From Spiractinospora alimapuensis (GTDB lineage Bacteria; Actinomycetota; Actinomycetes; Streptosporangiales; Streptosporangiaceae), in assembly GCF_018437505.1 (NCBI RefSeq), contig NZ_CP072467.1:3806010-3870009 (forward strand): DNA of 64,000 bases, read 5' to 3'. The notes beneath the pieces were generated by a model. It was not told the origin of the DNA. It searched no databases and worked only from the letters and a program-made list of their open reading frames with translations. This document shows positions 44,852-52,706 of the stretch, piece by piece. A program made the translations under genes and the position numbers. Every line of letters begins with the position of its first letter. Position 1 is the first letter of the stretch.

Positions 44852-46092
44852 TGGGCGACAACACCGACGCGCGCGCCGCGTCCACCCCCGAGTCCGAGGA
44901 CCCCGCTCTCGCGGTCCCCGCCGACGAGTCCGCCGACCGCTCCGGGCGTTCCGCGAGTCCCAGGCGTCCCGAGAGCGGACCCCCGCCGGCGGAGGAGCGG
45001 GACGAGACGTCCGTGTCCTCGCCGTCGGTGCCGTGGTTGCTGGTTGGCCTGGCCCTGGTCCTCGGCCTGGCCGCCACCACCCGCTTCCTGGAGTCGTTCG
45101 TCCCGGAGACGACGGCGGGGACCACCTTCGGCGGGTTCGCCGAGGCCGTCGAGTATCCCGTGTACGCGATCCTGATCGGACTGCTCGCCAACGGGCTGCT
45201 GAGCCTCACCGGCCTGCGGGACCGTCTCGCCGGCGCGTTCCGCACCGAGTTCTTCATCAAGACGGGCCTCGTCCTGCTCGGATCCACGGTCCTGTTCGAC
45301 GTGATCGTCCGTGCGGCCGGACCCGCGGTCCTCCAGGCCCTGCTCCTGGTGACCTCCGTCTTCCTGTTCACGTGGTGGATCGGCGGCAGGTTCGGACTCG
45401 ACTCCCGACTGCGTGCCCTGCTGTCCTCCGCGGTGTCGATCTGCGGCGTCAGCGCCGCCATCGCGGCCGCGGGCGCGGTCCAGGCCAAGCGGGAACAGCT
45501 CGCCTACACCGCCAGCCTCGTGATCGTCTTCGCGGTGCCCTCGATCTTCCTCCTTCCGTGGCTGGTCCAGCTCATCGGCCTGAACACCGCACAGGCCGGG
45601 GCCTGGATCGGCGGGAACATCGACACCACCGCCGCGGTCGCCGCCTCCGGGGCGATCGTCGGCGAGGAGGCGCTGCAGATCGCCTCCATCGTCAAGGCGA
45701 CCCAGAACGTGCTGATGGGCGTGGTCGCGGTCGCCCTCACCGCCTACTTCGCCTACCGGGTCGCACCGGCGGGTGGATCCGCCCGGCCGGGGCTCGGCGC
45801 GCTCTGGGAGCGGTTCCCCAAGTTCGTGCTGGGGTTCCTGCTCGCCTCGGTCATCGCGACGGTCTGGGCGAACGTCACCGGGGACTCAGGCGAGGCGGGG
45901 CTGGATACCGCGAAGGCGCTCCGCGACTGGTTCCTCATCGCCGCGTTCACCAGCATCGGACTGGAGTTCAAACTGAGCTCCCTGCGTGAGGCCGGTTGGC
46001 GGCCGATCGGGGTGTTCGCCCTGGCCACCGTCTTCAACCTGCTCGTGGGACTGGCGCTCGCCGCGATCCTGTTCCGGAACTTCGCATTCTGA
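44851..46092 (+). CDS. YeiH-family putative sulfate exporter (PF03601)
   Basis: A 413-residue integral membrane protein with about ten helices after a 55-residue disordered acidic N-terminus. Family stretches include SSAVSICGVSAAIAAAGAV, IGGNIDTTAAVAASGAIVG, IVKATQNVLMGVVAVAL and FLIAAFTSIGLEF. Members are annotated as putative sulfate exporters; sulfonate or sulfite efflux has been suggested, but direct evidence is thin. Overlaps at both ends (TGATG with the small membrane gene and with the SUMF1 gene) make a tightly coupled three-gene unit. Confidence 0.87.
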   Translation: MGDNTDARAASTPESEDPALAVPADESADRSGRSASPRRPESGPPPAEERDETSVSSPSVPWLLVGLALVLGLAATTRFLESFVPETTAGTTFGGFAEAVEYPVYAILIGLLANGLLSLTGLRDRLAGAFRTEFFIKTGLVLLGSTVLFDVIVRAAGPAVLQALLLVTSVFLFTWWIGGRFGLDSRLRALLSSAVSICGVSAAIAAAGAVQAKREQLAYTASLVIVFAVPSIFLLPWLVQLIGLNTAQAGAWIGGNIDTTAAVAASGAIVGEEALQIASIVKATQNVLMGVVAVALTAYFAYRVAPAGGSARPGLGALWERFPKFVLGFLLASVIATVWANVTGDSGEAGLDTAKALRDWFLIAAFTSIGLEFKLSSLREAGWRPIGVFALATVFNLLVGLALAAILFRNFAF

Positions 46093-46781
46093 TGGGCGAG
46101 GAAACGGTAGCCATCCCACCGGGACGGATCCTGCTCCGGGACGAGGGGTCGGGGACGGAATGGCCGGTCGAGATCCCCGCCTTCCGGTTGGCGCCCGTCC
46201 CTGTGACCCGCGAGTTCTACCGGGCCGTCCTCGGTGCCCGGCCGGCGGACGAGGAGAACGAGGACGACGCCCCCGGCCCGCGTACTCCCGTCACCGAGGT
46301 CGGGTGGCGCGACGCCGTGCGGTTCTGCGACCAACTGTCCCGAGAGGCGGGCCTCCAGCCCTGCTACACGCTGGGCCCCGACGCCGAGAATCCGGACAGC
46401 CTGGATGTCACCTGCGACTGGTCGGCCGACGGCTACCGTCTGCCGACCGAGGCGGAGTGGGAGTACGCCTGCCGGGCGGGGACCACCGGGGTGCGGTACG
46501 GGGAGCTCGACGCGATCGCGTGGTACCGACGCAACTCCGGCGAGACCGTGCGGGAGGTCGGGATCCTGGAGCCGAACGCGTGGGGTCTGCACGACACTCT
46601 CGGCAACGTGTGGGAATGGTGCTGGGACCGGTTCGACCCGCGCGTCTACGGGCCGTACCGCGTGTTCCGTGGCGGTGGGTGGAACGACCACCGCCACGGC
46701 TGCCGCGCGTCCTGCCGCCGCAAGAGCCACCCCACCCTGCGCACGGACGACCTGGGATTCCGGCTCGCCCGGTCGGCGTGA
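46092..46781 (+). CDS. SUMF1/formylglycine-generating-enzyme-like protein
   Basis: A 229-residue protein of the FGE-sulfatase superfamily. YRLPTEAEWEYACRAGTTG, NAWGLHDTLGNVWEWCWDRF and FRGGGWNDHRHGCRASCRRK are the fold's conserved blocks. True FGE has two Cys (CxxxxC) right after the GGS element to oxidise sulfatase Cys; here the Cys are shifted (HGCRASC), so FGE activity is doubtful and it may be a structural or binding relative like PvdO/EgtB-type domains. It is translationally coupled to YeiH, an unusual partner. No signal peptide is seen. Confidence 0.75.
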   Translation: MGEETVAIPPGRILLRDEGSGTEWPVEIPAFRLAPVPVTREFYRAVLGARPADEENEDDAPGPRTPVTEVGWRDAVRFCDQLSREAGLQPCYTLGPDAENPDSLDVTCDWSADGYRLPTEAEWEYACRAGTTGVRYGELDAIAWYRRNSGETVREVGILEPNAWGLHDTLGNVWEWCWDRFDPRVYGPYRVFRGGGWNDHRHGCRASCRRKSHPTLRTDDLGFRLARSA

Positions 46782-46836
46782 CGGTGGGGGTGTGGGGAGG
46801 GATCGTCGTCCGCCGTGGGGCCGGCGGACGACACCC

Positions 46837-47817
46837 TCACCCGCCGGCCAGCCCCCGCAGGGTGGACGCGAAGCCCTCCCAGCCGGTGCGGAGGTCCCCG
46901 GTGTCCTCGTGTGGAGCTCGGAACCACGCCGTGTACTCACACAGCTCGCTGAGGTCCCACCTCAGCCGGTAGAACGCCAGCGCCGACGTGTCCACCTCGG
47001 TGTTCGTGGCCTTCACGTAGCGCTCGATGTCCCGTTCCTCCCGCAGCACCGACCACAGGTCGCGTTCGGGCAGGGCGAGTCCCACGGTGTCCCAGTCGAT
47101 GAGCAGGCGGCGGTCGCCGTCGTGGATCACGTTGCCGGGATGCGGTTCCCCGTGGGTCACGACCTCGGGTGCGCCACGCCGGTCCAGCTCGGCCAGCCGG
47201 TGGTCGAACTCGGCGAGCCGTGACCACAGGGCTGTGGAGTGGGAGATGATCGCCTCGCGCGCTGGTTCGGCGAAGGGACCCTCTCGCCACGGCGTCACGA
47301 CGTCGGTCAGGGCACGCTCCAGGATGTCGCGGTCGGGGAGCCGCCGTTCGGCGCGTGGCGTGTGCAGCGGCGGAGGACACTGGTGAAGCTGGGCCAGCAT
47401 GTCCAGCATCCGCCCGCGCTCGTGGTCGGGGAAGGGCAGGTCAACCCGCCCCGGCGCTCCCTCCAGGTACGGGAACACGCTCACGGCGTAGCGGGCGCCC
47501 AACGGATGTACGGTCTCCCCGGACTCCGCGCGCACCGGTGCCACGACGAAGTCCATGCCAGGAGTCGCCTGGAGCGCCACGGCGGTGTTCATGGCGTGTC
47601 GCAGCGCCCGGAAGGTGAGGCGTCGATCCGCGCCGAGGTAGGGCTTGGCGTCGAGATCGCAGACCTTGACGAACCACTTGGCGGCGTCCTCCTCGGCGAT
47701 CCAATGGTGATCGCCGAACCCCAGCGGGGTGAACCGCAGGGTGGCGGCGTGGATGCCCCACACCTCCAGTGCCGAGTGAAGCTCGCGTTCGTTCAGGTCG
47801 CCTGGTTGGTCGCGCAC
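46837..47817 (-). CDS. Aminoglycoside phosphotransferase (APH)-family kinase
   Basis: A 326-residue small-molecule kinase. VVTHGEPHPGNVIHDGDRRL contains the catalytic Asp-equivalent loop (HGExHPxN, with Glu replacing the usual Asp) and LLIDWDTVGLALPERDL the metal-binding Asp. It resembles spectinomycin phosphotransferase-like proteins, but most such genes have unknown substrates. The start is uncertain: GTG 47817 matches the usual DLxExEL beginning, while GTG 47853 would add 12 residues; neither has a clear ribosome site. UspA lies 70 bases upstream on the same strand. Confidence 0.78.
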   Translation of the reverse strand: MRDQPGDLNERELHSALEVWGIHAATLRFTPLGFGDHHWIAEEDAAKWFVKVCDLDAKPYLGADRRLTFRALRHAMNTAVALQATPGMDFVVAPVRAESGETVHPLGARYAVSVFPYLEGAPGRVDLPFPDHERGRMLDMLAQLHQCPPPLHTPRAERRLPDRDILERALTDVVTPWREGPFAEPAREAIISHSTALWSRLAEFDHRLAELDRRGAPEVVTHGEPHPGNVIHDGDRRLLIDWDTVGLALPERDLWSVLREERDIERYVKATNTEVDTSALAFYRLRWDLSELCEYTAWFRAPHEDTGDLRTGWEGFASTLRGLAGG

Positions 47818-47887
47818 GCGGCAGAAGCTACCAGCGCCCACACCCCGACGCACGGTCTTTCCACCGGACCTTCGGGCGAGGGCCGGG

Positions 47888-48367
47888 TCACCGTTGTTGT
47901 GGCGTCGGCACCAGCAGTACGGGACGGCCCGCGTTACGTTCCAGCTGGTGTGCGACCGAGCCGCGGAGGAGGTGGGTGAGCCATGCCCGGCGGGTCCCCA
48001 CGATGATCATGAGGGCGTCGCAGCGCTCCGCCGCGTCGTGGAGCGCGACGAAGGGGTCGCGGCCGATCATGTGGTACGCCCATCGCACGTCGGTCTCGTT
48101 GAGGTAGTTCTCCGCCATCTCGCGCTGGCGGGCGAGTTCCTGGTCCCCCTGGTGCTCCCAGTAGAGCGAGTCGGGGTCGATCGGGAAGTCCTCCATGGTC
48201 ATGGCGTGGACCACGTGGATGAAGGCCCCCAGACGGCGAGCGAGCCCGACCGCCGTGGCGAGCGCCGACATGGCCTCCGGCTGGGCGTTGTGTCCGACGA
48301 CGAGAAACGGTCCCGGATGGTCGGTGCTCCAGGTGTCGGAGATACTTCCGGGCTCTTCGAACTCCAT
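47888..48367 (-). CDS. Universal stress protein (UspA family)
   Basis: A 159-residue single-domain UspA protein. FLVVGHNAQPEAMSALATAV begins the fold and DALMIIVGTRRAWLTHLLRGSVAHQLERN carries an altered nucleotide loop (around 47915-47995): G-x2-G-x9-G[S/T] is partly conserved as VGTRRAWLTHLLRGSV. ATG 48367 has GGAGG five bases away. It probably forms an operon with the downstream phosphotransferase. Typical role: ATP-binding stress or dormancy factor in the cytoplasm. Confidence 0.82.
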   Translation of the reverse strand: MEFEEPGSISDTWSTDHPGPFLVVGHNAQPEAMSALATAVGLARRLGAFIHVVHAMTMEDFPIDPDSLYWEHQGDQELARQREMAENYLNETDVRWAYHMIGRDPFVALHDAAERCDALMIIVGTRRAWLTHLLRGSVAHQLERNAGRPVLLVPTPQQR

Positions 48368-48946
48368 CGCCGCCTCCCCTCCCAGCGACTCGCGCTCCCA
48401 CGGGTGCGCCGCCGGTGGCGGACGCACCCCCACGGTCTGCCCGTGACGGACGGATTCGCGGGACGGGCCGCGTTGCCGTCGGCCCCGGTATCGGCGCGAT
48501 CCCGCATCCGGGATTCCCTTCCAGAATACGCTCGGAGTCCGCCGTCACAAGGGGCCACGCGGAGTCTCGCCCAGGACGGTCCGTGACGGCGAACGCGCTG
48601 GTCAGGGCCGATGCACCGAGGTCGCCACACCCACGACGAACCCGCCGGCCCGGGTGCCGGGTAGGTGGGGCGACCACGGCCGACCGGGCAGAGCACGACA
48701 CCCTTCCCAGTTTGGGGCGTAGGGGGTGCGTGACGTGGTGGGCCAGGGGGTGAGGGAATGGTCGTCGCGCGGTTACGATGCGTGTGCGAGAGCCCCTGCG
48801 TCGCTCGGTTTCCTCTCCCGCGCCGGGGGGCAGCGTGTGAGGAAGCCAGCGACCATGGTGCGTCTCGGACCGGAACCAGCGTTCGCCACCCCCCACCCCA
48901 TCGCCCCTCCGTCCCCGTGTTCGAGCCCTAGTGGTCGAGGTGGCCC
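48368..48946. other. Divergent intergenic region
   Basis: About 580 bases between uspA and a membrane protein gene. I found no gene with a ribosome site. The segment 48755-48860 has some cobalamin-riboswitch-like words (GGGAA, GAGGAAGCCAGC), but the core pattern is not met, so I do not call one. Confidence 0.4.
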
Positions 48947-49630
48947 GTGAGCGCCGGCCAGGTCTGGGCGCTGGTGGGATTGGGACTGTTCCACGGTGTG
49001 AATCCGGCGATGGGCTGGATGCTCGCGGTGTCGCGTGGGCTCCAGGAGCGTAGTCGGCGGGCGCTGCTGCTGGCGGTGTCGCCGATCGCGGCGGGGCACG
49101 CCGCCTCGGTGGTCCTGTTCGCGCTCGCGATCACGATGACCGGGTCGGTGCTGGCGTCCCGCTGGTTCACGGTCATCCTCGGCGTCGTCGTGGTCGGCGC
49201 GGGCGCGTGGTTGCTCATCTCACGGGGGCACCACCAGTGGCACGGTCTGCGTCCGTCCACCTCGCACCTGGCCGGATGGTCGTTCCTCATGGCGTCCATG
49301 CATGGTGCCGGCCTCATGATGGTGCCGGTGCTCGCGGGGGACCTGCCCCAGGGCCGGGGCGTGCCCGGCGGAGGCCATGACCACGCCGCCGCCTCGGCGG
49401 CACCTCTCGTCGCGGCGCCGGAGACCGGGCCCGACCTGGCCGACGCGACCGTGCTCGGCCTGGTGGCCACGGGGGTCCACACCGCCGCGATGTTCTTCGC
49501 CGTCGCCGTGGTCGCGCTCGTCGTCTATGACTTCTTCGGCGTCCACGCCCTGCGTTGGAAGGGTGTGACCATGGACCGGGTGTGGGCGTTCACCCTCGTC
49601 GTCAGCGGACTGTTCGTCATCGTGCACTGA
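48947..49630 (+). CDS. Histidine-containing polytopic membrane protein
   Basis: A 227-residue membrane protein with about six helices and no name I recognise with certainty. Conserved-looking motifs are GLFHGVNPAMGW, SPIAAGHAASV, SMHGAGLMMVPVL and GVHTAAMFF: each carries a His within a helix, as in metal permeases of the NicO/UreH type. A His/Ala-rich loop (GGHDHAAASA) lies between helices 4 and 5. GTG 48947 has GAGGTGG upstream. It may transport a divalent metal. It stands alone. Confidence 0.6.
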   Translation: MSAGQVWALVGLGLFHGVNPAMGWMLAVSRGLQERSRRALLLAVSPIAAGHAASVVLFALAITMTGSVLASRWFTVILGVVVVGAGAWLLISRGHHQWHGLRPSTSHLAGWSFLMASMHGAGLMMVPVLAGDLPQGRGVPGGGHDHAAASAAPLVAAPETGPDLADATVLGLVATGVHTAAMFFAVAVVALVVYDFFGVHALRWKGVTMDRVWAFTLVVSGLFVIVH

Positions 49631-49778
49631 AGTGTCGGTCAGGGCAGGGCAATGATCGGTTGGTGGTGTCTTCACTGGTCCGCTGCTTTGGCTTTCTCTG
49701 GATCCGGGTATGAGGTCGCGGAATCTGTTTGGGGTCACATCCGGGGGGAGTCAGATATGAGGTTGCGGCCGGGAAGAC

Positions 49779-50309
49779 GTGGCGGTGCTCGGAGTGCGCA
49801 CCGCCATCGGAACGACCATCGCGGCACACGGTGCCCAGAAGCTGTTCGGCTGGTTCGGTGGAGGCGGGATCGAAGGAACCGGCAAGGGCTTCCACTCCAT
49901 GGGGTACCGGCCGGGTCAGAACATGGCTCTGGTGGCGGGCGTGAGCGAGACCGTGGGTGGCGCGGCACTGGCGCTCGGCTTCGGCACCCCCGGCGGGGCG
50001 GCAGCGGTCGCCGGCGCGATGGGTGTCGCCGCGGAGCAACACAAGCCCAACGGGTTCTTCAACATGAGCGGCGGTTACGAGTACCCGATGCTGATCGGGC
50101 TGACCGCGATGTCCCTCATCGTCTCCGGGCCCGGGAAGGTGTCCCTCGACCACGCCACCGGACACGTGCTGGACCGGCCGTGGATGCGGGCCCTGGCGTT
50201 CGCGTCGGTCCCGATCGCGGTGGCCACCATGATCACCCGCAAACGCGCCGCCCTCGCCCAGGACGAGGCCGAGGCGGAGGACGACACGGAGTCGGAGGGA
50301 GCACAGTGA
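49779..50309 (+). CDS. DoxX-family membrane protein
   Basis: A 176-residue membrane protein. The start RTAIGTTIAAHGAQKLFGWFGGGG and the block LVAGVSETVGGAALALGFGTP are hallmarks of DoxX (around 49800-50000), a four-helix family linked to thiosulfate:quinone oxidation or redox homeostasis. An acidic tail follows. GTG 49779 or GTG 49785 is the start; the second has better spacing to GGGAAG. It overlaps the following small gene by four bases. Confidence 0.8.
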   Translation: MAVLGVRTAIGTTIAAHGAQKLFGWFGGGGIEGTGKGFHSMGYRPGQNMALVAGVSETVGGAALALGFGTPGGAAAVAGAMGVAAEQHKPNGFFNMSGGYEYPMLIGLTAMSLIVSGPGKVSLDHATGHVLDRPWMRALAFASVPIAVATMITRKRAALAQDEAEAEDDTESEGAQ

Positions 50310-50545
50310 CGCAGGCACACGGCGCCGAGGCCGTCCCAAGCACGCCATGGGTCCTCGACCCCTCAGGCCCCGCCGATCCACCGGCGGACCTCCACAACCA
50401 CGCCCAAGGACCCGGCATCGACCTCCCCCACCAAGCCGTCACCCTGATGGCCACCCTGGAGACCGCCGCCCCAGACCTCACCCGAGGCGAACGGGCCGTC
50501 CTACAGGAACTCCTCGAACGCCTCGCCCGAGGACGCCGGGGGTGA
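50306..50545 (+). CDS. Small hypothetical protein coupled to DoxX
   Basis: A 79-residue soluble protein. GTG 50306 overlaps the DoxX stop (GTGA) and has an excellent ribosome site, GGAGGGA, five bases before it, so translation is likely. The first 50 residues are Pro/His-rich. The end, DLTRGERAVLQELLERLARG, is a helix of the type seen at protein-protein contacts. I know no family. It may modulate the DoxX protein. Confidence 0.55.
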   Translation: MTQAHGAEAVPSTPWVLDPSGPADPPADLHNHAQGPGIDLPHQAVTLMATLETAAPDLTRGERAVLQELLERLARGRRG

Positions 50546-50573
50546 TGGAGAGTGTTCCGGCCCCCGGGGGAGC

Positions 50574-51038
50574 TCACCCCGTCACGCGTTCCTTGAGGCG
50601 GTCGAGGAAGGGGCGTTGGCCGGTGACGAGTTTGTCGTGGGCTATGGCGGGTGGGAGCCAGGCGACGCGGTCGAGTTCGGGGAAGTCCTGGTAGGCGCCT
50701 GAGTGGGGTGGCCACTCCATGGAGAACGTGCCCGGGACGATGGTGTCGGGGGCGAGATCGCCGTGGAGGGCCCAGATGGTGACGAGTTTGCCGCCGGGCT
50801 GGCGGATGTCGCCGAGGGGGAGAAGGTCGCCCGGCGGGACGGGGAGGCCCAGTTCCTCCTCGAACTCGCGGCGGGCCGCGTCGATCGCCGGTTCGTCGCG
50901 GGTGTACTCCCCCTTGGGGATGGACCACGCCGCCTTGTCGTGGTTCTCCCAGAAGGGGCCGCCCATGTGGCCGATCAGAACCTCTACACCGTCGCGTTCC
51001 CGGAACATCAGGATTCCGGCGCTCCTCTTGACTCGCAC
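50574..51038 (-). CDS. Nudix hydrolase
   Basis: A 154-residue Nudix enzyme with a perfect box (GEYTRDEPAIDAARREFEEE, then LGL, about 43-65), cleaving nucleoside diphosphates linked to another group. SIPKGEY and WENHDKAAW resemble the diadenosine-polyphosphate/NTP-type branch. GTG 51038 has no spaced ribosome site, but a -10 box (CATAAT) ends six bases upstream, so the message is probably leaderless. A longer frame to 53384 is antisense to the AGE gene. Confidence 0.87.
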   Translation of the reverse strand: MRVKRSAGILMFRERDGVEVLIGHMGGPFWENHDKAAWSIPKGEYTRDEPAIDAARREFEEELGLPVPPGDLLPLGDIRQPGGKLVTIWALHGDLAPDTIVPGTFSMEWPPHSGAYQDFPELDRVAWLPPAIAHDKLVTGQRPFLDRLKERVTG

Positions 51039-51044
51039 TCCTCG

Positions 51045-51074
51045 ATTATGCCGCCTGGATGGCGGCGCGGTCAG
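51045..51074 (-). promoter_or_regulatory. Leaderless promoter of the Nudix gene
   Basis: CATAAT (minus strand, 51050-51045) is preceded by CTGACC (51074-51069) with an 18-base spacer. Transcription would begin at or next to the GTG start at 51038. Confidence 0.5.
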
Positions 51075-52387
51075 TCCGATCGCTCGTCCGTGGGCCTCTG
51101 CGTCTGTCCGTGATGTCGTGCGGTGTCCCGGTACAGCCGGAAACCGAACAGCAGCAGATAGGCGCCGTACGCGACCCCAGCCACCAGGAACGGCAGCCGC
51201 AACGCCGTCGACTCGTCCCAGTAGGCCTCGGCGACCTGCGCGGCGGCACCACCGAGCAGCATCCCCACAGCGCTGAGGCCCCACTGCAACAGCCGGAACA
51301 CCGATCCCACCCGGCCGCGGAACTCCTCCGGGGTCGCGTCCTGGCGTAGGGCGAGAACGCCGACGTTGAAGAACGCCACCGCACCCGCCGCCACCGCGAA
51401 CAGCACGACCGCGAGCCAGTAGTGGCCGGTGAACCCCAGCCCGGCCGTCGACGCGGCGAAGCACACCAGGCAGCCGAGGAGCCCGGGCGCGACGCGGGCG
51501 CCGACCAGCACCCGCCCCGCGAGCTGGCTGCCCACGACGGCCCCGCCCGCCGAGACCGTGAGCAGGACCGCCAGCGCGAACGCGTCCGTTCCCAGGACGA
51601 CCTGCGCGTAGAGCACCTGGATGCCGAGCATGCCGCCGAACAACACGCTGATCAGGACCGACGCCTCGGCGAGGGTGCGCAGGACGCGTTCCCGCCACAC
51701 CATGCCGAGCCCAGCGGCGAGATCGGCGAGTACGTGGCTGCGTTCCACCGTTCCGGTTCGGTCTGGCCGGTCGGACGGAGCCACGCGGCGGAGGTAGGCG
51801 AGGAGACCGGCGATCACCGAGGTGGAGAGAGCCGTCACCGCGAAGGGAACCGCCATCCCGAACCCCAGCAGGGCACCACCGATCGGCCGCCCGGCGAAGT
51901 CCCCGGCGACGATCTCGCTGGCCCGCAGATGCCCGTAGCCGGTGGCCAGACCGTCCCGGTGGACGACGGTCGGAAGGTAGGCCTCCGCGCCGGTGTCGAA
52001 GAGAACCTCCGTGGCGCCCATGGTGAAGGCAACGACCACCAACACCGGCAGCGTCGCGTGGCCGGTGAGGAGGAGGACCGCGATCAGCGCCCACAGCCCG
52101 ATCCGGGTGTAGTTGGCCAACTGGAGCACGGTGAGGCGGGAGACCCGGTCCAGCATCACCCCGACGGGCAGGGAGAACACCAGCCAGGGCAGCCGCCCGG
52201 CGGCGGCCACGGCCGACACCGCCAGCGGGTCCGGGTAGAGCTGGGAGGTGACCCACGGCAGCGCGATCAGTGCGACACCGTCGCCCAGGTTGGACAGGCT
52301 CATGCCCGACCACAGGAACCAGAAGGGTCGACCAAGCCTCCGGGACGGCCCGTTGGACGTGTCGGACTGGTCCGGAGTCTCCGTCAA
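51071..52387 (-). CDS. MFS transporter
   Basis: A 438-residue, twelve-helix facilitator resembling the MdtH/enterobactin-exporter-like (EntS) group: FWFLWSGMSLSNLGDGVALIALPW at the start (around 52260-52330), GVMLDRVSRLTVLQLANYTR as motif A, and ALRQDATPEEFRGRVGSVFR. I chose TTG 52387, which follows AAAGGGGA by six bases; ATG 52408 lacks a ribosome site. Likely exports a small hydrophobic compound. No regulator is adjacent. Confidence 0.82.
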   Translation of the reverse strand: MTETPDQSDTSNGPSRRLGRPFWFLWSGMSLSNLGDGVALIALPWVTSQLYPDPLAVSAVAAAGRLPWLVFSLPVGVMLDRVSRLTVLQLANYTRIGLWALIAVLLLTGHATLPVLVVVAFTMGATEVLFDTGAEAYLPTVVHRDGLATGYGHLRASEIVAGDFAGRPIGGALLGFGMAVPFAVTALSTSVIAGLLAYLRRVAPSDRPDRTGTVERSHVLADLAAGLGMVWRERVLRTLAEASVLISVLFGGMLGIQVLYAQVVLGTDAFALAVLLTVSAGGAVVGSQLAGRVLVGARVAPGLLGCLVCFAASTAGLGFTGHYWLAVVLFAVAAGAVAFFNVGVLALRQDATPEEFRGRVGSVFRLLQWGLSAVGMLLGGAAAQVAEAYWDESTALRLPFLVAGVAYGAYLLLFGFRLYRDTARHHGQTQRPTDERSD

Positions 52388-52706
52388 TCGTTCCCCTTTC
52401 GCCCGCATCGAGTGTGCCACTGGCGGGTGCGGCGTCCTGGACCCGGGGTGCGCCGCCGAATCCGGCCGCACGGTCGTCGGACGAGGTGGTGTGACCGAAA
52501 CCGGCAGGGACGGGACGCCGACGGTGTGCGGGTGCTCCACCGCACGCCCGGCCCCCGTTGGGAACCAGAGGACAGTACTGGCGCCCACCAGCGGATACGC
52601 ACCGACTGTGGTGAACAACTTGACTCTCCGACACTTCGGTGCCCATCGTGATGGGCAGTGCCTTGCGAACTTCCCCCACGTCGACACCTCCGGCGAGAGA
52701 GGCAAC

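Noticed and set aside
48755-48870. Possible cobalamin riboswitch before the His-rich membrane protein
   Set aside because: A few consensus words occur, but their order and the central core do not match, and no stable set of stems could be drawn by eye.
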